The position numbers and the translations under genes were made by a program. From Anaerolineae bacterium (GTDB lineage: Bacteria > Chloroflexota > Anaerolineae > 4572-78), in assembly GCA_027022125.1 (NCBI GenBank), contig JALVZI010000338.1, forward strand, positions 1 to 9,019: a DNA stretch of 9,019 nt, written 5' to 3'. The notes under the pieces were generated by a model. That model ran no database searches and was not told the origin of the DNA. It was given only the letters and a program-made list of their open reading frames with translations. Shown piece after piece: positions 1 through 6,445 of this stretch (position 1 is the stretch's first letter; each line of letters starts with the position of its first letter).

Positions 1-1
1 C

Positions 2-658
2 TTTTACCCCGTCGCCACCGGGGACACGGAAGAAGTTTTGGCGGTGGAAAAAGTGCTGGTCGCCATCGGATTTGCGCCCAATAGCGAGAATCTCGGTCTG
101 GAAGATGCGGGAGTGGCGCTGACCAAACACGGGCATATCGAAGTGGATGACCAAATGCGCACCAGCGTGCCGAATATTTTCGCCATCGGCGATGTGACCG
201 GCAAACTGGGGCTGGCGCACGTGGCGTCGGCGCAGGGCATCATCGCTGCGGAATCGATTGCAGGTAAAGAGACGCACTCGCTGAATTACACCAATATCCC
301 GCGCTGCGTCTATTCATACCCGGAAGTGGCATCGGTGGGGTTGACCGAAGCACAGGCGAAAGAACAGGGTTTCGATGTGATAACCGCGCAGTTCCCCTTC
401 CTGCCCAATGGCAAGGCGCTGGCAATGAACGAGAATATCGGGTTCGTTAAAATTGTGGCGAATCGGGAATATAAAGAAATTCTCGGTGTGCATATCATCG
501 GCGCGCATGTAACCGAGCTGATTGCCGGACCGGCGGGGATGCTCACGGTGGAAGCCACGGCAGAAGATTTGTCGCAGACGGTGCATCCGCACCCCACCAT
601 GAGCGAGGTCATCATGGAAGCGGCACACGTGCTGGTGGGTATGCCGATTCATCTTTGA
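2..658 (+). CDS. lpdA: Dihydrolipoyl dehydrogenase (E3), C-terminal part, cut by window start
   Basis: The frame is open from the left edge, so this is the last 218 residues of a protein normally about 460-480 long; the N-terminal FAD-binding half with the redox disulfide lies outside. The enzyme is the cytoplasmic E3 flavoprotein of pyruvate or 2-oxoacid dehydrogenase (or glycine cleavage) complexes, reoxidising dihydrolipoamide with NAD+. Visible: the end of the NAD domain (VEKVLVAIGFAPN, about 15-27), the second FAD-contact motif IFAIGDVTGKLGLAHVAS (about 60-77), the dimerisation domain beginning near SYPEVASVGLTEAQA, and the C-terminal active-site motif HPHPTMSE, whose His-Glu pair acts as general base for the other subunit. 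It ends HVLVGMPIHL. A TTG at 38 is only an internal codon. The next gene is convergent, so lpdA is probably last in its operon. Which complex it serves cannot be decided here. A related class I flavin disulfide reductase is the alternative, but the motifs fit Lpd best. Confidence 0.93.
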   Translation, partial: FYPVATGDTEEVLAVEKVLVAIGFAPNSENLGLEDAGVALTKHGHIEVDDQMRTSVPNIFAIGDVTGKLGLAHVASAQGIIAAESIAGKETHSLNYTNIPRCVYSYPEVASVGLTEAQAKEQGFDVITAQFPFLPNGKALAMNENIGFVKIVANREYKEILGVHIIGAHVTELIAGPAGMLTVEATAEDLSQTVHPHPTMSEVIMEAAHVLVGMPIHL

Positions 659-735
659 TGATACGTGATGAGTGATGCGTGAAACGTGATGCGTGAAACG
701 TGATGCGTGATACGTGATACGTGATACGTGATACG
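659..735. repeat. Heptamer tandem array, TGATACG / TGATGCG / TGAAACG
   Basis: Eleven uninterrupted 7-bp units begin on the first base after the lpdA stop codon: tgatacg, tgatgag, tgatgcg, tgaaacg, tgatgcg, tgaaacg, tgatgcg, then tgatacg four times. The register never slips across 77 bp. Because 7 is not a multiple of 3 and every unit carries TGA, the array gives stop codons in all three forward frames. Further units lie inverted at 747-767 inside the end of the neighbouring gene. Comparable heptanucleotide short tandem repeats (STRR) are known from cyanobacterial intergenic regions; relatedness is not implied. Confidence 0.9.
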
Positions 736-766
736 GAAAAATGTAAATCACGTTTCACGCATCACG
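685..766. repeat. 20-bp perfect inverted repeat between convergent genes
   Basis: Bases 685-704 (cgtgatgcgtgaaacgtgat) are exactly complementary to 747-766, separated by 42 bp made of further heptamers and an A-rich stretch. The right arm lies in the last codons of the minus-strand membrane protein gene. Transcripts from either direction could form a long hairpin here, which might end or stabilise both messages. There is no U-tract on either side, so it is not a classical intrinsic terminator. Confidence 0.75.
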
Positions 767-2118
767 GTTTCATCCAAAAGATACCCCAGCGCGAACACGC
801 TCCCCAAAAAACCGAGATAATTCGGCTGCATAAACCGCGAAAAATAAAAGAACACGAACAGAAAAATCGCGTATCCCCACAGCATCACGCCGAGCGAGTT
901 TTCTTTCAGTTGCCGCCGGAACAACCACACCAGCAATGGCACGCCGACAATTATCTGCGGCACGATGAACGGAAAATACTCAAACCGGTCTGCCACCCAA
1001 CCGAACGCCAGCACCAAATTGCTCGCGCCCCAACCCCAAATTTGATACCCCGTTTCGCCCTGTCCCGCCGACCAGCGCCACACGTCATCATACATGGCAA
1101 ACGGGTTCCACAGAAAATACGGCAGCAGCAGCGCCAGCGCCGCCACCGGCAGCGACCATGTTCGCCGCAGTGCGGTTTTCGCCAGCGCGCCCCAGCGCGA
1201 AACGGGCGGCACGAGCCGCGCACCCCACACGTCTTTCAGCAGGTACAGCAGCCAAAAGGGAACCAGAAACCACGCCGTCGGTTTGGCGGCGCACGCCAGC
1301 CCCAGCGCCGCCGATGCCCACAGCGGCTGCGGTCGGCGTTTTGCCAGCAGCCACACCGCCAGCACCAGCCAAAAGAGCACAAACGGGTCGCTCACGCCGA
1401 AAATCACATCTTCCGCCATAATCGGGTTCAGCCCGATGAGCATCACCGCCAGCAATTTTTCCCGCTTGTCGCGCACCATCAGCGGCACCAGCGCCAGCAT
1501 CAGCACAAAAAGGGGCAGGTACACCATCCGTTCATCAAACCAGCCGATGGCGCTGTGTGCCAGCGCAAAAAACGGCGCGGAAAAAACAAACATCAGCGGC
1601 AGATACGGATAATGATACAGCGCGGTGCGATATTCATTGATGCCCCATTGCGCCATCGGTGTATTCACATAATCTTCCACATACGGATTTTTGCCGCTGA
1701 AAAAATACTCAATCGTTGTTTCAGTTTGAATGACGCCGCCATCGTGACTGTAACTCCATGGCACACTCTGATGGCGCAGCGCGATGAGCAAGCCGGTTTT
1801 ACCCACCACCAGCAGGGCGATGATGGCATACAGGGTTATCAGTTTGAACCCGAACGCCCAGCCCCGCGAACCCTTCCACAGGCTGACCAGCACATACAAC
1901 CCCAGCAGCCCGAATGCCGACACCCACAGCAGCATGGTGACGGGGTCGGTTTGGGGGTGGTCGAGCCGCTGAAAAAACGTGTGCCAGCGCCATCCGGCGA
2001 TGAGCCGCTGCACATCAGCGATACGGTCGGGCAGCACGTTGTCTGCCAGCGAGTCGATTTCAATTTTGGCGATGACCAGAAAGAACAGCAGCAGGCTGTC
2101 CAGCGATTTTTTCGGCAT
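748..2118 (-). CDS. Polytopic membrane protein, GT-C type glycosyltransferase (GT87/DUF2029-like)
   Basis: This 456-residue protein has about ten hydrophobic segments (roughly 60-82, 92-113, 170-188, 198-215, 222-240, 244-260, 267-292, 320-338, 384-400, 409-427, 431-448). It looks like a GT-C glycosyltransferase that would use a lipid-linked sugar donor at the outer face of the membrane. Support comes from the first large loop, with HDGGVIQTETTIEYFFSGKNPY at 125-146 (broken here as HDGG, TE, FSGKNPY), the YHYPYLPL segment at 168-175, and the DPF plus LGLACAAKP segments at 244-280, all common in GT87/DUF2029-type proteins. Asp126 is the best catalytic candidate. The start ATG is preceded by AGAGGG and a TATAAT box. 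The last residues VMRET are encoded by heptamer-repeat DNA. A plus-strand open frame over the same DNA is rich in His, Gln and Arg and is a shadow. The acceptor is unknown; a non-catalytic polytopic membrane protein cannot be excluded. Confidence 0.75.
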   Translation of the reverse strand: MPKKSLDSLLLFFLVIAKIEIDSLADNVLPDRIADVQRLIAGWRWHTFFQRLDHPQTDPVTMLLWVSAFGLLGLYVLVSLWKGSRGWAFGFKLITLYAIIALLVVGKTGLLIALRHQSVPWSYSHDGGVIQTETTIEYFFSGKNPYVEDYVNTPMAQWGINEYRTALYHYPYLPLMFVFSAPFFALAHSAIGWFDERMVYLPLFVLMLALVPLMVRDKREKLLAVMLIGLNPIMAEDVIFGVSDPFVLFWLVLAVWLLAKRRPQPLWASAALGLACAAKPTAWFLVPFWLLYLLKDVWGARLVPPVSRWGALAKTALRRTWSLPVAALALLLPYFLWNPFAMYDDVWRWSAGQGETGYQIWGWGASNLVLAFGWVADRFEYFPFIVPQIIVGVPLLVWLFRRQLKENSLGVMLWGYAIFLFVFFYFSRFMQPNYLGFLGSVFALGYLLDETVMRET

Positions 2119-2122
2119 AAAA

Positions 2123-2164
2123 CCCTCTGCCCGACATTATAATAGTTTTGTGAGATAAAAAAAA
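2123..2164 (-). promoter_or_regulatory. Promoter and RBS of the GT-C membrane protein gene
   Basis: On the minus strand a perfect TATAAT lies at 2141-2136. At a 17-bp spacing the -35 position is only a T-run (2164-2159), so the -35 is weak. A ribosome binding site AGAGGG lies at 2128-2123, four bases before the ATG. Transcription would begin near 2129, giving a leader of about 11 bases that consists almost only of the RBS. Confidence 0.55.
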
Positions 2165-2180
2165 CGGTAGTGGTTATTTT

Positions 2181-2410
2181 GAGACTCAATGAAACTTTTT
2201 GCCAGTGCAGAAAATTACCGCAATCAACTTTGGTTCTTGGTTATGTCATTCCCGCCTGTGCCCTGCGGGTGCGACAGCGGGAATACACAATGTTTTGCTA
2301 TGGATTCCGGATATTTCCCTGCGGGAAATTCCGGAATGACATTAAAAATCCGTGAAATTTGTGGAAATTCGTGGCTTAAATGCCGTCACACAAAAAGTTT
2401 CAACCAGTTC
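2181..2410. mobile_element. MITE-like element, copy 1 (about 230 bp, no ORF)
   Basis: Copy 1 of a short non-coding element whose second copy is at 6180-6390 in the same orientation. Its ends form an inverted repeat: TGAAACTTTTTG at 2190-2201 is exactly complementary to 2391-2402, and outer bases (gagact / agttc) pair loosely. Inside are two palindromes: ATTCCCGC at 2248-2255 pairing with GCGGGAAT at 2277-2284 across a 21-nt loop, and a hairpin at 2304-2337 with ATTCCGG/CCGGAAT and ATTTCCC/GGGAAAT stems around a TGC loop. Bases 2290-2343 are identical to 6270-6323. No protein-coding potential is convincing. The GTCATTCCCGC...GCGGGAAT type of palindrome recurs in many bacterial genomes. No clear target-site duplication was found. 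Confidence 0.7.
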
Positions 2411-2646
2411 AATATGTAAAAAATTTGTAAAAACCTTCTTCAATGCTCTTCAATCCTCTTGAAAGACGTTTTAAAGTGTGTTAAACTCTTCGAAAATACA
2501 ATAACTTTCCCGCAATTGTCAATTGTAATTTTCCGCTCGGAAGTTTTTCTCCGCAGAGACTGAAGCCGACACGCAATTATCTTCAATTGCAAGAATGAAA
2601 GACCAACCCGCACAAATTTCAAAATCAATAATATGATATTGGGAGG
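2411..2646 (+). promoter_or_regulatory. AT-rich leader of the propeller gene, with possible promoter and RBS
   Basis: This stretch holds no convincing gene and is much more AT-rich than the flanking coding DNA. A possible promoter is TTGAAA (2459-2464) with TTAAAC (2481-2486) at 16-bp spacing; the -10 is poor. Downstream are dyads that could be operators or leader hairpins: two CAATTG sites in the run at 2513-2525, and GCAATT/AATTGC arms around a six-base loop at 2573-2590. Near 2431-2460 the motif CTTCAA/CTTGAA recurs about every 10 bp. GGGAGG at 2641-2646 is a clear RBS four bases before the ATG at 2651 and decides that start over the ATG at 2633. Confidence 0.4.
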
Positions 2647-2650
2647 ATAC

Positions 2651-5600
2651 ATGAACTATCATACCATTTTCACGCAAAAATTTTCAATCCATCGTTCTTT
2701 TACCATTCCGATATGGGTGGCGATTATCATTTTGATGCTGGCAGCGCTGCCGGTGTACGCGCAGGGACCCGCCGGTGAAACGACCGCCATCACCGCCACT
2801 AACGGCGTTTATTTCGGTGAGGCGGTGGATGTGGATAACGACACGGCAGTTGTCGGGGCGCATGGTGTAAACTCGAATCAAGGGGCAGCCTATATTTTTA
2901 AGCGCAACAGCGGCGGTTCTGAGGCGTGGGGGCAGGTCATCACTCTGACGGGGCACGCTGCCGGAGACTGGTTCGGTAGCGCGGTTGCCATTGACGGCGA
3001 TACGCTGGCGGTCGGGGCGCGGAAAGTTTTAACTGATGGCGCGGTGTACATTTTTGACCGCAATCAGGACGGTGCAGACAATTGGGGTAGGGTCATCACC
3101 GTTACAGTAACCGGCAGTGGCAGCGGCGATGATTTCGGGTCGGCGGTGGCGCTGGATGGCGACACGCTGGTGGTCGGCGCACTGGATGCGCAATCTGCCT
3201 ATGTGTTCGAGCGCAATCAGAGCGGCGCGGACAATTGGGGACTGGTTACCACCCTCACTGTTACGGCGACGGGCGTTGTAACGCCTTATGGATTCGGGTA
3301 CAGTGTGGCAGTTGACGGCGATACCATTGTGGTGGGTGCTATCGGTTCAAAAGTAAACGGAAACTCGGCGCAGGGTGCGGCGTATGTTTTCACTCGCAAT
3401 CAGGGTGGCGCAGACAATTGGGGTGTGGCTGCCGTGTTGACGGATACTATCGGACAAAGTTTCGACCAGTTTGGGCACGCGGTAGCGATAGACCGCGACC
3501 GTATTGTGGTCACTTCCATCAATGCTGCATCAAGCACAGGATTGGCAAAACTCTTTGAACGGAATGCCGGTGGCGTTGCCGACAGTTGGCACGCAGTGAA
3601 AGCGTGGTTGGGTTCAAGCACCGGCGATGCGTTTGGGAACAGTGTTGCCATTTCCGGCGATACGGTAATTATCGGTGCATTGCTGCACGATGTGAACAGC
3701 AATAGCGACCAAGGCGCAAGTTATGTGTACCGACGCAATCGTGGTGGATTGAATGTGTGGGGGTTGGATACCAAACTGACCGCTTCGGACGGCGTCGCCG
3801 GCGACCAATTCGGCAGTGCGGTTGCGCTGGATGTGACCAACAATGTATTTTTAATTGGCGCAGCCGAGGCAAACAGCAGTCAGGGGAAAGTGTATATTTT
3901 CAACAGTAGCGGTAATTTCTGGAAAGAAAGGGCAGCCCCGGTGGCTACCGACGCTGCAGCAAACGACCACTTCGGCGGTACATTAGATATTTCCGACAGT
4001 GTGTTGGATGTTTCAGGCGGTGCGGTGGACATTTCCGGTGGTGTATTGCTGGTGGGTGCACCTGATGCTGACCCCGCTGATGTCAGTGGTGCCGGCGAGG
4101 CATACATCTTCTATCGCAACCGGAGCGGCAAAGACGGTTGGGGGCAAGTGATTACCCTGACTCACAGTAGTGCCGCGGCTGGCGACCATCTCGGTTCGGC
4201 GGTGGCGTTGGATAATGATACAGCACTGGTCAGCGCGCCAAATGAAGAGGTCGGCGGCAATACTAATGCCGGTGCGGCATATATTTTCGAACGCAATCAG
4301 AGTGGTGCAGACAATTGGGGGCAAGTGGCGGCACTCACCGCGTCTGACAGTGCGCGTAGTGACTTTTTTGGCGCATCTGTCGCCATCGATAACGATACGG
4401 CTCTGGTCGGCGCGCCACAGCACGATGTGAACGGCAACAACAATCAGGGTGCGGCATATATTTTCGAACGCAATCAAGGCGGCGTCACCGATAGTTGGGG
4501 ACAGGTTACGGTGATAACCGCCACAGATGGCGTGGCAAATGATGCTTTCGGCAATTCGGTTGCCATCAGTGGTGATACCGCTATCGTGGGGGCATACCGC
4601 GCCGACCCGAACGGACATGCGCAGGAGGGTGCGGCGTATATCTTCTATCGCAATGAAGGCGGCGTAGACAATTGGGGGCAGGTTATTAAACTGACACAGG
4701 GCAATGGTAGTGATGCTTTCGGTTATGCGGTTGCCATCGATGGCGATATTGCCGCTGTATCGGCATCGTATGCCGCGCCAAACGGAAGCAATACCGGTGC
4801 AGTATATGTTTTCGAACGCAATCAGGGCGGTGCGGATAACTGGGGATTGGTTGCTACGCTGGCACCGAGTATATTGGAAGCCAATGATTGGGTTGATGCC
4901 AGTATTGACATCAGTGGTGACACGATTGTGGTCAGTTCACGGTATGCCGGCAGTCATGGCAAAGTTTATGTTTTCGACCGGAATGAAGGCGGCACAGACA
5001 ATTGGGGGCTCAGCGGCGTATGGGAATCATCGGATGCCAACGTTGCTCAGTTCGGCATCAGTTCGGCAATTGATGCCAATACCGTCGTTGTGAGCGATAG
5101 TTACGCCGATGTTGGTGCAAATGGTTCTCAGGGACGGGCGTATGTTTATCAATTGGTTGTCACCCCCGATTTGAGTATCAGCAAAAGTGTCACACCCGAT
5201 ACTGCCGACCCCGGTGATACCATCACCTACACCCTCACCTATTCCAATCATGGTACAATTCCCGCCTTTGGTGTGGTCATCACCGATGCAATTCCCATTT
5301 CTGTGACCAACGTTTCATGCAGCAGCAGCGGCGCGCTCATCACGCCGACAGGCAGCATCAGTTATGTGTGGAATGTCGCCGATTTGAATGTGGGCGATAG
5401 CGGCACGATTACCATCAGCGGGGTGTTGAGCAACGGATTGCTGGCGCAAACTTTTACCAACACCGCTCAAATTGACGCCACCAACGAAGGCTGGCAAACG
5501 GATAACACCGCCTCGGCGATGCTGACCGTGGGCGATGTGACCGTGCAGGGATTAGCCCTCACCAGCGACAGCCCCGCGTTCACCGGCGAAACCGTCCATT

Positions 5601-6118
5601 TTACCGCTACCATCACCAACGGATATAACGTTTCATACGACTGGGCTTTCGGCGACGGTTCCACCGACTCTACCGGTGCAACCGCTACCGCTCACCACAT
5701 TTACAGTGCCTCCGGCACATACACTGCCATTGTCACCGCATCGAACACCGTCAGTTCACAGGTTGCTACCACCACTGTGGTTGTTACCGATACGGCTATT
5801 ACCGGATTGACCGTCACTGGCACCAGCCCGGTGGCATTGGGAACCGACCCCAATTTGCGGGCAAGCATCACCGCCGGGTCGAACGTGTCATATGATTGGG
5901 ATTTCGGCAACGGCGATACCTGTCCCGACTGTGGTACAAGTCCAGTGATGCATGATGATAATGCGGGAATATGGGGTAACTACAATTACACCGCCGTCGG
6001 CACCTACACGGTGGTTGTCACCGCATGGAATACTGTCAACACACAGGTAGCCAGCACCACTATCGAAGTGACACCGGCATACGATACATACGTTTATCTG
6101 CCGTTGGTATTGAAATAA
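2651..6118 (+). CDS. Large secreted 14-blade FG-GAP propeller protein with DUF11 and two PKD domains
   Basis: This is a 1155-residue exported protein. A Sec signal peptide covers about 1-37, with hydrophobic core IWVAIIILMLAALP and probable cleavage VYA|QG. Fourteen repeats of 53-73 residues follow (F-G or its equivalent at 55, 108, 162, 215, 274, 328, 387, 441, 514, 573, 633, 690, 748, 801). The typical unit reads FGSAVALDGDTLVVGA, then GAAYIFERN, then GADNWG. They match the bacterial FG-GAP_2 beta-propeller type; 14 suggests two seven-bladed propellers in tandem. Blades 5, 7, 8 and 13 are degenerate. A DUF11 beta-sandwich follows (about 838-960), then two PKD domains (about 963-1046 and 1049-1141), and the tail YVYLPLVLK. 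It probably acts at the cell surface or outside, in adhesion or carbohydrate/protein binding. No enzymatic domain is seen. It is flanked by MITE-like copies and followed by a terminator, so it appears monocistronic and accessory. Confidence 0.88.
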   Translation: MNYHTIFTQKFSIHRSFTIPIWVAIIILMLAALPVYAQGPAGETTAITATNGVYFGEAVDVDNDTAVVGAHGVNSNQGAAYIFKRNSGGSEAWGQVITLTGHAAGDWFGSAVAIDGDTLAVGARKVLTDGAVYIFDRNQDGADNWGRVITVTVTGSGSGDDFGSAVALDGDTLVVGALDAQSAYVFERNQSGADNWGLVTTLTVTATGVVTPYGFGYSVAVDGDTIVVGAIGSKVNGNSAQGAAYVFTRNQGGADNWGVAAVLTDTIGQSFDQFGHAVAIDRDRIVVTSINAASSTGLAKLFERNAGGVADSWHAVKAWLGSSTGDAFGNSVAISGDTVIIGALLHDVNSNSDQGASYVYRRNRGGLNVWGLDTKLTASDGVAGDQFGSAVALDVTNNVFLIGAAEANSSQGKVYIFNSSGNFWKERAAPVATDAAANDHFGGTLDISDSVLDVSGGAVDISGGVLLVGAPDADPADVSGAGEAYIFYRNRSGKDGWGQVITLTHSSAAAGDHLGSAVALDNDTALVSAPNEEVGGNTNAGAAYIFERNQSGADNWGQVAALTASDSARSDFFGASVAIDNDTALVGAPQHDVNGNNNQGAAYIFERNQGGVTDSWGQVTVITATDGVANDAFGNSVAISGDTAIVGAYRADPNGHAQEGAAYIFYRNEGGVDNWGQVIKLTQGNGSDAFGYAVAIDGDIAAVSASYAAPNGSNTGAVYVFERNQGGADNWGLVATLAPSILEANDWVDASIDISGDTIVVSSRYAGSHGKVYVFDRNEGGTDNWGLSGVWESSDANVAQFGISSAIDANTVVVSDSYADVGANGSQGRAYVYQLVVTPDLSISKSVTPDTADPGDTITYTLTYSNHGTIPAFGVVITDAIPISVTNVSCSSSGALITPTGSISYVWNVADLNVGDSGTITISGVLSNGLLAQTFTNTAQIDATNEGWQTDNTASAMLTVGDVTVQGLALTSDSPAFTGETVHFTATITNGYNVSYDWAFGDGSTDSTGATATAHHIYSASGTYTAIVTASNTVSSQVATTTVVVTDTAITGLTVTGTSPVALGTDPNLRASITAGSNVSYDWDFGNGDTCPDCGTSPVMHDDNAGIWGNYNYTAVGTYTVVVTAWNTVNTQVASTTIEVTPAYDTYVYLPLVLK
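3986..4048 (+). repeat. Three tandem 21-bp units inside the propeller gene
   Basis: Three successive diverged 21-bp units encode DISDSVL, DVSGGAV and DISGGVL (residues 446-466). They lengthen blade 8 to 73 residues, against 53-60 for the others. This looks like slippage duplication of one beta-strand, located at the boundary between blades 7 and 8, where the two predicted propellers meet. Confidence 0.8.
4271..4476 (+). repeat. 29-bp identical direct repeat within blades 9 and 10
   Basis: Bases 4271-4299 and 4448-4476 are identical and encode the conserved GAAYIFERNQ segment of adjacent blades. The identity holds at third codon positions, unlike most other blades, so these two blades were duplicated or gene-converted more recently. 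Recombination between them would delete 177 bp (59 codons), exactly one blade, in frame. Confidence 0.75.
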
Positions 6119-6143
6119 CGGCACACACCGAACATTTTTCGCG

Positions 6144-6174
6144 GGGGCGGCGCATCAGCCGCCCCTTTATTTTT
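6144..6174 (+). terminator. Intrinsic terminator of the propeller gene
   Basis: GGGGCGGC at 6144-6151 and GCCGCCCC at 6158-6165 form a perfect 8-bp GC-rich stem with a six-base loop (gcatca), followed by TTTATTTTT. It lies 25 bases after the stop codon at 6118 and should separate the propeller gene from ruvB. Confidence 0.92.
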
Positions 6175-6179
6175 ACTCC

Positions 6180-6390
6180 GAACTAAATGAAACTTTGAAA
6201 AGTGTGTCAAAATCACAAAAATCATCGGTAACTTTTATAATGTCATTCCCGCGAAAGCGGGAATCCACGATGTTTTGCTATGGATTCCGGATATTTCCCT
6301 GCGGGAAATTCCGGAATGACATTTAAAATCCGTGAAATTTGTGAAAATTCGTGGCTGAATTTCAAACACACAAAAAGTTTCAATAAGTTC
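6180..6390. mobile_element. MITE-like element, copy 2 (about 211 bp, no ORF)
   Basis: Second copy of the element at 2181-2410, in the same orientation. Its ends, gaactaaatgaaacttt (6180-6196) and 6374-6390, form a 17-bp inverted repeat with two mismatches. Internal hairpins: ATTCCCGC-GAAA-GCGGGAAT at 6245-6264, an 8-bp stem with a GNRA-type tetraloop, and the double-stem hairpin at 6284-6317. Bases 6270-6323 are identical to copy 1, and the right ends (cacacaaaaagtttca) also agree. The first hairpin's loop is 4 nt here and 21 nt in copy 1, and the left arms differ, so the copies are not a very recent duplication. The element abuts the propeller gene's terminator on its left and the ruvB promoter on its right. 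Confidence 0.72.
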
Positions 6391-6407
6391 TCCGAAAAAC
6401 CAAACAA

Positions 6408-6437
6408 TTGTTCACTATTCCGTCCCTGTGGTATAAT
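6408..6437 (+). promoter_or_regulatory. ruvB promoter, probably giving a leaderless transcript
   Basis: A perfect TATAAT at 6432-6437 is preceded at 18 bp by TTGTTC (6408-6413), which shares only the TTG of the consensus -35. Eight bases separate the -10 box from the ATG at 6446, so transcription would start at or within a few bases of the start codon. There is no Shine-Dalgarno sequence between them. Confidence 0.65.
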
Positions 6438-6445
6438 TGCCCCGT

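Noticed and set aside
659..735. CRISPR array
   Set aside because: The units are 7 bp with no spacers; this is a simple tandem repeat.
721..2142. A 473-residue plus-strand open frame opposite the GT-C gene
   Set aside because: It is rich in His, Gln and Arg, has no recognisable domain and no RBS. The minus strand encodes a coherent membrane protein with promoter and RBS.
2170..2419. Short open frames over the MITE-like copy 1 (and similar ones over copy 2)
   Set aside because: They read through palindromes, differ between copies and have no RBS.
2633..2650. Upstream ATG at 2633 as start of the propeller protein
   Set aside because: The RBS GGGAGG at 2641-2646 lies after it, and the signal peptide fits the ATG at 2651.
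2440..2652. A 70-residue minus-strand open frame in the leader of the propeller gene
   Set aside because: It has no family resemblance or RBS and covers the RBS and dyads of the plus-strand gene.
4013..4618. A 201-residue minus-strand open frame inside the propeller gene
   Set aside because: It is the reverse shadow of repetitive FG-GAP codons and resembles no known protein.
2181..6390. A true composite transposon
   Set aside because: There is no transposase in or between the elements and no visible target-site duplication, so only a MITE-like flanking pair is supported.
6437..6445. TTG at 6437 as the ruvB start
   Set aside because: It overlaps the TATAAT -10 box, so it would not be in the transcript.
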